Assembly: GCA_965277025.1 (NCBI GenBank)
Contig: OZ255706.1
Span: forward strand, 868,001 to 932,000
Length of the DNA: 64,000 bases
Direction: 5' to 3'
DNA from: Methylomarinum sp965277025
GTDB lineage: Bacteria > Pseudomonadota > Gammaproteobacteria > Methylococcales > Methylomonadaceae
In this document: positions 33,963 to 42,181 of the stretch, piece after piece
How the letters are laid out: each line of letters begins with the position of its first letter
Position numbering within the stretch: the first letter of the stretch is position 1
Translations under genes and position numbers: made by a program
Notes under the pieces: model-generated
The model's input: the letters and a program-made list of their open reading frames with translations, nothing else
The model's database searches: none
Told to the model about the DNA's origin: nothing

Positions 33963-36900
33963 ATGCTCAAACTGGAAGACATTAAAAAAGACGCACAAGT
34001 TTGTGGACTTGACGTTGACAAAATCGTAAGAATTGTACATGCAGAACAGCTCGGAACGGATTCGGTCAATGTCTTTTATGTCGATCAGGAAGGCAACCCA
34101 GGAACGCAATCGCTGTTTCGTTCCGATGAAGCCCGCCTGGAGCTCGCCAAGGCCGGGCGACCCTGGTCATTCGATGCGCCGGGAGCGGAGTTCAAATTGG
34201 GCCTGGAAGCATACCGCATCAATTTGGCGTATTTGTTTGATCCCATGATGGCTGTGCATACATCTAATGTTGAGCCTTTGCCTCATCAAATTTCCGCTGT
34301 TTACGAATCCATGCTGCCACGACAGCCATTACGTTATGTTCTGGCTGATGACCCGGGTGCAGGTAAAACCATTATGGCCGGTTTATTTATTCGCGAGTTC
34401 ATTATGCGCGCCGATGCCAAACGGATTCTGATTGTTTCACCCGGCTCGCTCACCGAACAATGGCAGGATGAATTACTGGAAAAGTTTGGACTGACGTTTG
34501 AAATCTTCAGTAGGGAAAAACAGGAACAATGCGTTTCCGGTAATTATTTTGAAGAACAAAACCAATTGATTGCTCGCCTGGATCAATTGTCCCGGAATGA
34601 AGAGTTTCAGGTAAAACTGAAAACAACAGACTGGGATTTGATTGTTGTGGATGAGGCGCACAAAATGTCAGCCCACTATTTCGGCAATAAGGTGACAGAA
34701 ACCGCCCGCTTTAAACTCGGTAAATTACTGGGTTCAGTGACTCGACATTTCCTGTTGATGACGGCAACACCGCATAACGGAAAGGAAGAAGATTTCCAGT
34801 TGTTTCTGTCTTTATTGGATGCTGATCGTTTTTACGGTAAATTTCGTGAAGGTGTGCACAAAGTCGATATTTCTGACATGATGTGCCGCAGGGTCAAGGA
34901 AGATCTGCTTAAGTTTGACGGTACGCCTTTGTTTCCAGAGCGAAAAGCCTATACAGCCAATTATGAATTATCACCGCCGGAAGCTGCACTTTATTCGGAA
35001 GTCACCGATTACGTCCGCAATGAAATGAACCGGGCCGACAATTTGGATGGCAAGCGCAAAGGCACTGTCGGCTTTGCACTCACTCAGTTGCAACGACGCC
35101 TGGCGTCAAGCCCCGAAGCCATCTATCAGTCTATTAAACGACGCCGTAAACGTCTGGAAAATCGCCTGGAAGAAGAAAGGCTGGTGCAACGTGGTCACAA
35201 AGTTGCTGAAACCCTGGGGGAATACACTGTCAAAGACCTGTCTAAAAACATAGACGAAGCCGAAGATGAAATGTCGTCTGGTGAATATGAAGACTGGGTT
35301 GAAAATGTGGTGGATCAAGCGACAGCAGCCCAAACTATTGAGGAACTGCATGCTGAAATTGAGATGCTCAAAGAGCTGGAAAGCGAGGCCTGTCATGTTG
35401 TGCAATCTGGTAATGACAAAAAATGGGAGGAACTCTCCAGTTTGTTGCAAGACACCCCGGAAATGTTCGATCGTGATGGCAACCGTCGAAAACTGATTAT
35501 CTTTACCGAACACAGAGACACACTGGCTTATTTGCTGAAACGAATTACCAGGCTACTGGGTAAGCAGGAAGTCGTACTGACGATTCATGGTGGCACTAAC
35601 CGGGATCAGCGGCGAAAAAATCAGGAAGAATTTCGCAACAACCGTGATGTCATTATCCTGCTGGCTACCGATGCGGCAGGTGAAGGGGTCAACTTGCAAA
35701 ACGCCAATTTGATGATCAATTATGATCTGCCCTGGAATCCAAACCGACTGGAGCAACGTTTTGGCAGGATACACAGAATAGGCCAGACTGAAGTCTGTCA
35801 TCTCTGGAATATCGTCGCCAGAGAAACTCGGGAAGGCGCTGTTTTTCAAAAATTGCTGGATAAGCTGGACGTTGAACGAGCCGCATTGGGTGGACGTGTA
35901 TTCGATATACTCGGTGAAGCCTTTGAAGATGTCTCACTCAAAGATCTGTTGATCGATGCAATTCGTTATGGTGATCGTCCTGATGTCAAGGCCAGACTGA
36001 ACGAAGTCATTGATGATGCACTGGATACCGAACATCTGAAAGCCATTCTCAAACGCAATGCCCTGGTCGAAGAGCATATGGGGTTGGAACAACTCTATGC
36101 CGTTAAAGAAGAAATGGAAAAGGCCGAGGCGCGTAAATTACAGCCCTATTTTGTTCGCACTTTTTTTACCGAAGCCTTTAAAACCCTGGGCGGTGAAATG
36201 CGTAACAGGGAAGCCAGACGATATGAAATTAAACATGTACCTGCCGCCATTCGGGAGCGTGATCGCATCATTGGTGAATCCCGCACTCCTGTTCTGAAAA
36301 AATACCAGCGTATCTGTTTTGAAAAACAGCATGTTCGGTTGAATGGGAAACCAATGGCTGATTTGATTCATCCAGGGCATCCATTGATGCACTCAGTGAC
36401 CGATATGGTGCTGGAAGCTCACCGCAGTAAACTCAAGCAAGGTGCTGTGCTGATCGACTCCAATGATGAAAACTTAGAGCCGAAAATATTGTTTATGATT
36501 GAGCACTGCGTTCGTCAGGGCGGCAGCCATCATGATACAGCCATTAACGTATCTCGCCGCATGCAATTTGTTACTATTGATCGGCAAGGTCAATGCGGTC
36601 ATGCCGGTTGGGCGCCACATCTTGACCTGCAGCCTGTCACCGAAAATGAACAAGCCTTTGTTCAAGACATCTTATCTGCCGAATGGTTGAAAAATAATCT
36701 GGATGCTCAGGCGCTGGAATATGCCACGCAGCGGCTGGTCCCTGAGCATTACAGAGAAGTCAAGCAACGCAGGGTGAGGCAGGCTGAAAAAATCCTTTCT
36801 GCGGTCAATGAACGCCTGGTCAAAGAAATCAACTATTGGTCGGATCGCTACATCAAATTGACTGAAGATGTCGCAGCAGGAAAACAACCTCGACTGCAGC

Positions 36901-37484
36901 CGGATAATGCCAAACGCAGGGTCGAAGAATTGACTGCCAGGCTGGAACAACGAAAAAAAGAACTGAAAAATATGGCTAACGTGGTATCCGGCACTCCGGT
37001 GGTTATTGGTGGTGCGCTGATCATTCCCCAAGGGCTTATTGCCCAAAGCAAAGGTGCTCCAGCCTTGAGTATCGATTCTGCAGCACGGGCACGCATTGAA
37101 CAAATCGCCATGCAAGCAGTTATCGAAAAAGAAAAAAGCCTTGGTAACAAGACCAAAGATGTCTCAGCCGAAAAATGCGGTTGGGACATTACCGCACAAC
37201 CGCCCATTGTTGATGGCAGACTTCCCGATGCCCGGCATATCGAAGTCAAAGGCCGGGCCAAAGGACAAAGCACCATTACCGTCAGCCGCAATGAAATCAT
37301 CTATGCCTTGAACCAGGCAGAGCAATTTCTCCTCGCCATTGTGATCGTCGATGGCGAAGAATACGAAGGCCCTTTTTACATTAAAAATCCATTTAATCAG
37401 GAACCGGATTTTGGCGTAGCGAGCATCAACTATGATCTGAGCGACCTGCTTTCAAGGGCCGTTGTGCCGGAGAAAACACTGTGA
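33963..37484 (+). CDS. SNF2-family helicase with C-terminal DUF3883 nuclease-like domain
   Basis: The 1,173-aa protein has a SNF2/RapA-type helicase: Walker A ADDPGAGKT near residue 130, DEAH in VVDEAHKMS near 230, LMTATPHNG, and motif VI QRFGRIHRIGQ near 597. A long middle region has coiled-coil segments. The C-terminal DUF3883 domain near 1090 has HIEVKGRAKGQSTITVS, a PD-(D/E)XK-type core. Helicases of this build accompany DUF1156 methylases and DUF499 ATPases in defence islands; both lie downstream here. It opens the island. It resembles DISARM DrmD in type, but no DrmA, B or C is present. Confidence 0.88.
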   Translation: MLKLEDIKKDAQVCGLDVDKIVRIVHAEQLGTDSVNVFYVDQEGNPGTQSLFRSDEARLELAKAGRPWSFDAPGAEFKLGLEAYRINLAYLFDPMMAVHTSNVEPLPHQISAVYESMLPRQPLRYVLADDPGAGKTIMAGLFIREFIMRADAKRILIVSPGSLTEQWQDELLEKFGLTFEIFSREKQEQCVSGNYFEEQNQLIARLDQLSRNEEFQVKLKTTDWDLIVVDEAHKMSAHYFGNKVTETARFKLGKLLGSVTRHFLLMTATPHNGKEEDFQLFLSLLDADRFYGKFREGVHKVDISDMMCRRVKEDLLKFDGTPLFPERKAYTANYELSPPEAALYSEVTDYVRNEMNRADNLDGKRKGTVGFALTQLQRRLASSPEAIYQSIKRRRKRLENRLEEERLVQRGHKVAETLGEYTVKDLSKNIDEAEDEMSSGEYEDWVENVVDQATAAQTIEELHAEIEMLKELESEACHVVQSGNDKKWEELSSLLQDTPEMFDRDGNRRKLIIFTEHRDTLAYLLKRITRLLGKQEVVLTIHGGTNRDQRRKNQEEFRNNRDVIILLATDAAGEGVNLQNANLMINYDLPWNPNRLEQRFGRIHRIGQTEVCHLWNIVARETREGAVFQKLLDKLDVERAALGGRVFDILGEAFEDVSLKDLLIDAIRYGDRPDVKARLNEVIDDALDTEHLKAILKRNALVEEHMGLEQLYAVKEEMEKAEARKLQPYFVRTFFTEAFKTLGGEMRNREARRYEIKHVPAAIRERDRIIGESRTPVLKKYQRICFEKQHVRLNGKPMADLIHPGHPLMHSVTDMVLEAHRSKLKQGAVLIDSNDENLEPKILFMIEHCVRQGGSHHDTAINVSRRMQFVTIDRQGQCGHAGWAPHLDLQPVTENEQAFVQDILSAEWLKNNLDAQALEYATQRLVPEHYREVKQRRVRQAEKILSAVNERLVKEINYWSDRYIKLTEDVAAGKQPRLQPDNAKRRVEELTARLEQRKKELKNMANVVSGTPVVIGGALIIPQGLIAQSKGAPALSIDSAARARIEQIAMQAVIEKEKSLGNKTKDVSAEKCGWDITAQPPIVDGRLPDARHIEVKGRAKGQSTITVSRNEIIYALNQAEQFLLAIVIVDGEEYEGPFYIKNPFNQEPDFGVASINYDLSDLLSRAVVPEKTL

Positions 37485-37565
37485 TCAGCGTAGAATATGT
37501 GTTTATATTGCATTTTTGCAGTTTTTCTGCAAATTTTATAATAAAAACAGATACAGGACAGTAAA

Positions 37566-38867
37566 ATGCTCATTGAATTCACCGTAAAAAACTTCCGCTC
37601 CATCTGTGATGAAGCCCTCTTGTCCATGGTGAAAGGTGCGAGAAAGGAGCTTGAAGACACCAATGTCTTGCAGATCAATGATGCCCCCGCATCATTGAAT
37701 CCATTGCTGAGATCAGCCGTTATCTACGGCTCCAATGCGGCGGGAAAAACCAACCTGCTGCGCGCACTAGCCGCCATGCAAGCCCTGGTTGTCGGCTCAC
37801 ACCGGCGCCCGCCAAACGCAGCACTGCCTGTTACCCCCTTTCTGATGAGTAGCAAGGCGCGCACCAGTCCATCCGAATTCGGGATTCATTTCATTGTCGA
37901 TAAAGTTCGTTATCAATATGGTGTAGCGGTTGATCAACAGCAGGTTCATGAAGAGTGATTGTTTGCCTTTCCAAAAGGCAAAGCCCAAAAATGGTTTCAT
38001 CGGCAACGCCTGCCAGATCAAAAGAATACGCAGACAAAATTCGGTGACAAGCTCAAAGGTGAGAAAGAACTATGGGAGCGCGTCACGCGCCCTAACGGTT
38101 TGTTGCTCGCCACCGCGGCTCAGTTGAACAGTGATCAGCTCACGCCGATTTACAACTGGTTTGCCAATAAACTGAAAATCGCTGTTGGCAGAGAAAGCTG
38201 GAACCAGCAGCCTCTGTTCACTATTAGCCTGCTGGAACAACAGCAGCAGGCACGGGTGCTGCGCTTTATGCAGGCGGCTGACTTTGCCATCTCAGGCCTC
38301 AGCCTGCGTGAGGTGGATGGCGAGCATCTCAATGCCATCACACAAAACATGCCACCACAGCTTAAAGCGTTGTTGACCAGCCAGCTTGGCAGTTCAAAAG
38401 GCAAGCAGATTCTTACCCAGCACCAGACTCAGGAAGGCGACATTATCGAAATGGGGCTGGGTGACGAATCTGATGGCACGCAAAAAATGTTCTGCTATGC
38501 GGGCCCGTGGATGGATACCCTGGCAAACGGAAATATCATGGTGGTCGATGAACTGCACGACAATCTGCATCCATTGCTGGTGCAATACCTGGTGGAAATG
38601 TTCCATAACCCGGAAATCAACCGGCAGGGGGCGCAACTGATTTTTACCACCCATGAAACCTCCATCCTGAATCAGGACCTGTTCCGTCGGGATCAAATCT
38701 GGTTCTGCGAGCGTGAACCAGACCAGGCAACCCGCCTCTATCCGCTGAGTGACTTCGCGGTACGCAAGGGCACAGAAAATATCGAACGGGGTTATCTCTC
38801 GGGACGTTACGGCGCACTGCCAACGTTGAAAAGGTCGACAGAAACATTCAAAGAGACAATGTTATGA
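37566..38867 (+). pseudogene. AAA ATPase (RloA/AAA_15-like) with internal stop
   Basis: Reading through one TGA (37956-37958) gives a 433-aa ABC-type ATPase. It has Walker A YGSNAAGKTN (54-63), Walker B IMVVDELHDNLHP and a THETSIL switch His. The TGA stands where Trp (TGG) would continue EE-W-LFAFPKGKAQKW, so it is a point nonsense. Proteins of this class (RloA, PARIS AriA, OLD relatives) sense phage and act with a separate nuclease. The frame overlaps ptuA by 4 bp (ATGA). It is probably dead; a restart at 37959 would lack the P-loop. Confidence 0.75.
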
Positions 38868-40270
38868 AACTGGAAAATTTAATTTTAAATAACTACCGAT
38901 GTTACCGAATGCTGTCGATAGAGCTGCACCCACAAACAACCGTTTTGGTTGCCAATAACGGCCAAGGTAAAACCGCCATACTCGATGCCATTCGGGTTGC
39001 TCTATGGCCCTATGTCAGTCAGTTTGATCTGGCAAAAACCGCCTATGCAGACCCGGCAAATACCATAACAATTGATGATGTCCGTATCGTAAAGTCTGAA
39101 CATCAACCTGCGACTACAGTTGTCGGTGCTCTCGACGATATGACAAGACAAATGCCTGCATCAATCAAAGCAGTAGGTGATTATGGTGAAGGTACAACAA
39201 CCTGGGAGCGTTATAGAGATAGTGAAGCACCAAGATCGCAAACCAAGGATGATAACGCCAGTAAAAAAATAAAAGCCTACGCAAAAAAATTACAACAAAC
39301 TATCAGAAATCCGGAGTTGGAGCCAATATCACTCCCTGTATTTGGTTATTATGGCACAGGGCGTTTGTGGAAGGAAAAACGCCTGACAGAATCAAAAAAA
39401 GGCAGCAGGCTCCATGACGAAAATATTCGCACATTTGCCTATCGGGATTGCCTGGATCCGGCATCCAGCTATCGCCAGTTTGAAGAATGGTTTACCAAGG
39501 CTTATAAAAAAGTACTCGAAAATCAAATACAGCAATTACAGCAAGGTGCCAGATTTATTGACGATGACCCCAGCCTCAAAGTACCGGTTAAAGTTGTACA
39601 GGATGCAGTTGATGAAGTGCTAAAATCTGTCCAGTGGAAATGCTTGCAATTTAGCCAACGCGATGAAGCCTTGGTGCTTCGACATAAAAAATATGGCGTA
39701 ATAAAAGCTGATCAACTTAGTGATGGCATTAAAAACATATTGGCCATGGTTGCTGATATTGCCTACCGTTGCGTATTACTGAATGGACATTTGGGCGAAG
39801 ATGCTGCGAAAAAATCCACCGGCATCGTCATGATAGACGAAGTGGACATGCACCTACACCCGTCCTGGCAACAGACTGTCGCAGGATCATTGCAGGCAGC
39901 ATTTCCCAAAATACAATTTGTTTTGACCACTCACAGCCCGCAGGTTCTTTCAACCGTTCCTGCAGAGTGTATTCGTATTTTATCTGATGGTGAAGTGCAT
40001 GCAGCACCAGCAGGAAGCAAGGGTGCAGAATCTTCTCGTCTCCTCAAAAGGATCTTTGAGGTCGATACCCGTCCACAGGCAGACGAAAATACCCAGTTGT
40101 TACAAGCCTATGAAAAACTGGTCTATGCAGATCAATGGAATACAGAGGAGGCAAAACAAAAGCGCAGACAACTGGATGAGATTTATGCAGGAGAAGAACC
40201 AAAACTAACAGAGCTGGATTTGTACATAGAGAACAGAACTTGGGAGTTAGATATTGAAAAAGATCAATAA
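38864..40270 (+). CDS. ptuA: Septu-like ATPase PtuA
   Basis: The 468-aa AAA/ABC ATPase has Walker A VANNGQGKTAIL (29-40), a central coiled region with PVFGYYGTGRLWKEKR, the signature-like LSDGIKNILAMV, Walker B IVMIDEVDMHLHPSW near 321 and THSPQVLSTV near 356. PtuA binds the HNH nuclease PtuB in Septu, and the same pair serves as effector of Ec78/Ec83-type retrons. PtuB follows with a 17-bp overlap. No reverse transcriptase is seen, so this is Septu rather than a retron. Confidence 0.82.
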   Translation: MKLENLILNNYRCYRMLSIELHPQTTVLVANNGQGKTAILDAIRVALWPYVSQFDLAKTAYADPANTITIDDVRIVKSEHQPATTVVGALDDMTRQMPASIKAVGDYGEGTTTWERYRDSEAPRSQTKDDNASKKIKAYAKKLQQTIRNPELEPISLPVFGYYGTGRLWKEKRLTESKKGSRLHDENIRTFAYRDCLDPASSYRQFEEWFTKAYKKVLENQIQQLQQGARFIDDDPSLKVPVKVVQDAVDEVLKSVQWKCLQFSQRDEALVLRHKKYGVIKADQLSDGIKNILAMVADIAYRCVLLNGHLGEDAAKKSTGIVMIDEVDMHLHPSWQQTVAGSLQAAFPKIQFVLTTHSPQVLSTVPAECIRILSDGEVHAAPAGSKGAESSRLLKRIFEVDTRPQADENTQLLQAYEKLVYADQWNTEEAKQKRRQLDEIYAGEEPKLTELDLYIENRTWELDIEKDQ

Positions 40271-40801
40271 AACTCAGGGGGCGAATCAACTAACCCGGTT
40301 TTCTGACAACAACCCTAATGCAAGCTGGCAAGACTTTAGAGATCACAATGCGGGCAATGACTATAAAACCACACTTAAGCTTGCACTTTCTGATCAAGGA
40401 GGTATATGCGCCTATTGCGAAAGTAAACTTGGTCATTTACCTGAATACAAACAGCGAATAGAACATTATCACTCAAAGTCAGATTCAACAGGCACAACAA
40501 ACTGGGCACTGGATTGGCAAAATATTTTTGTGGTTTGCATTGGTGGTAGTGATACGGATAAAGGTATCCACCCGTTACCTGCTAATCTGAGTTGTGATGC
40601 TCACAAGGACCATCTAATCCAGGATAATAAGCTGGCTAAAGCTTGTGAAGGGTATTATCTGAATCCTTTAGAACTGATCGCCACACCATGCCTGTTTGTT
40701 TTTGACAAAGCCACTGGAAAAATTATGCCTGATCAGAATGCTTGTAATAACTGGCAAGCACCAGAAAACCACTATACAAGTACCTATGATTTAGTAGAAA
40801 A

Positions 40802-41925
40802 TAGAAGTTACGCATTGACAGGCAATGTTAAACTATGGGTTTAAAAAATCCCAAAGTCAATGCAAGGCAAACCTTGATAAGAGAAATAACACGCCCCTCA
40901 ACAGCCTGCTGTACATTACCCATGTATATTGGTTTTTTATTAAGTGAGCCGAAACAAGCTAGTTGTCGACGATTAGGAGAAGTCATGTCAATATCACATG
41001 ATAGCGTAAATCGATTTCTAAATCGGGAGCATTACACTGGGCGAGATTTATACAATGAAGCCAGCGCAGGCCTGAATTTAAAGGGCGGAACCTTGAGTGT
41101 TGACGATAGTGTTCTTGATAAACCTTATAGCCAATATATGGCATATGTCAGTTATTTTTGGTCGGGAAAACATCATAGAGCAGTCAAGGGAATCAATCTT
41201 GTCACGTTGTACTACACAGACATTCAAGGAAAACACCAACCACTGAATTTCCGGGTGGTCGATAAGGCGGAAGGAAAGACAAAAAATGACTATTTTCAAG
41301 ACATGCTGACCGAAGTATTAGCTTGGGGACTAGAACCTGGTTTTGTAACAGGAGATAGCTGGTACAGTTGCGTGGATAATCTTAAATTGATAAGAAATCA
41401 TCAGACAGGATTATTCTTTGCAGTGGAAGGTAATCGATTAGTCTCTGTTGAAAAGGTTCATGGGTTCAAGTCAGGCAATTAGAAATCCCGGAAGACGGCT
41501 TAATGGTTTGGCTCAAAAATTTTGGGTATGTGAAATTATTTCGGACGACCTTGAAAGAACAAGTTCGCCATTACATAAGTTCACTACCTGATGAAGAAAA
41601 AACCGCTGTTTTTGACAAGAAAGCATTTACCGAACAACATGATAGGCATTGGCAGATTGAGCAATATCATCGGGCAATAAAGCAGGTGTGTAATATTGAG
41701 CGGTTCCAGGTTCGCAATAAAAGAGCAATAAATAATCATATTTTTTCTGCAATTTGTGGCTTTGTTCAATTACAAAAATTGAGCTTTGCAGACGTGATTA
41801 ATAATTGCTATAGCGTACAGCGGAATTTATTCAACGATGTTATGGCTTCGTTTATCGACACCTTTATGCCAAATATGAATCATTTAAACCCAAAATTTCG
41901 ATCTGTTGTCAATGCGTAACTTCTA
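40802..41925 (+). mobile_element. IS701-like family A, copy C, inside ptuB
   Basis: 1,124 bp, terminal repeats TAGAAGTTACGCATTGACA, perfect 5-bp duplication GAAAA on both sides (40797-40801, 41926-41930). One base shorter than intact copies because of a transposase deletion. Confidence 0.92.
40835..41919 (+). pseudogene. IS701-like family A transposase, frameshifted (copy C)
   Basis: Identical in layout to the intact gene at 14453-15538, but the A-run at 41451-41454 has four A where the others have five. The frame ends at 41482 after about 207 correct codons, before the catalytic Glu; the rest is readable from 41503. It could move only with help from copy B. Confidence 0.88.
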
Positions 41926-42181
41926 GAAAAAACAATTGAGATTTTAAATCTGAATTGCCAAAGATTACTGGATGACCGACTGGAAGTATTGAAAAGGTAT
42001 AACCAGGAAATTAAGAAAGAAATTAAGAAAGCCCGCATGACAGGGGACAAGCAAATACTCTCTAAATTAGCACAACGATGGTTCCAGAAAAAATGGCCCG
42101 GCTTTTTTACGACGCGAAGACTTTTATTAGGCAATCATGCTGAAAATTATCTCTCGCAGATAGCTTACAAGGGATAAAACA

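Larger units (their letters stand above)
40254..42177 (+). pseudogene. ptuB: Septu-like HNH nuclease PtuB, interrupted by an IS
   Basis: TTG start at 40254 with GGGAG 7 nt upstream. The first part (to 40801) has the TIGR02646-type HNH core: GGICAYCESKLG (Cys52, Cys55), RIEHYHSKS and ALDWQNIFVVC. A family A IS701-like element splits it. Skipping the IS and one GAAAA copy, the frame resumes at 41931 (TIEILNLNCQRLLDDRLEVL) and ends at 42177. The two parts join in frame to 264 aa. The nuclease is inactive now, but precise loss of the IS would restore it. Confidence 0.85.

Noticed and set aside
37956..37958. TGA read as selenocysteine in the AAA ATPase
   Set aside because: The site fits Trp by context, no SECIS-like hairpin is evident just downstream, and this ATPase type is not known as a selenoprotein.
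38864..42177. Retron (Ec78/Ec83 type) using PtuA/PtuB as effector
   Set aside because: No reverse transcriptase frame or msr/msd-like inverted repeats near the pair; 37485-37565 upstream is too short for both.
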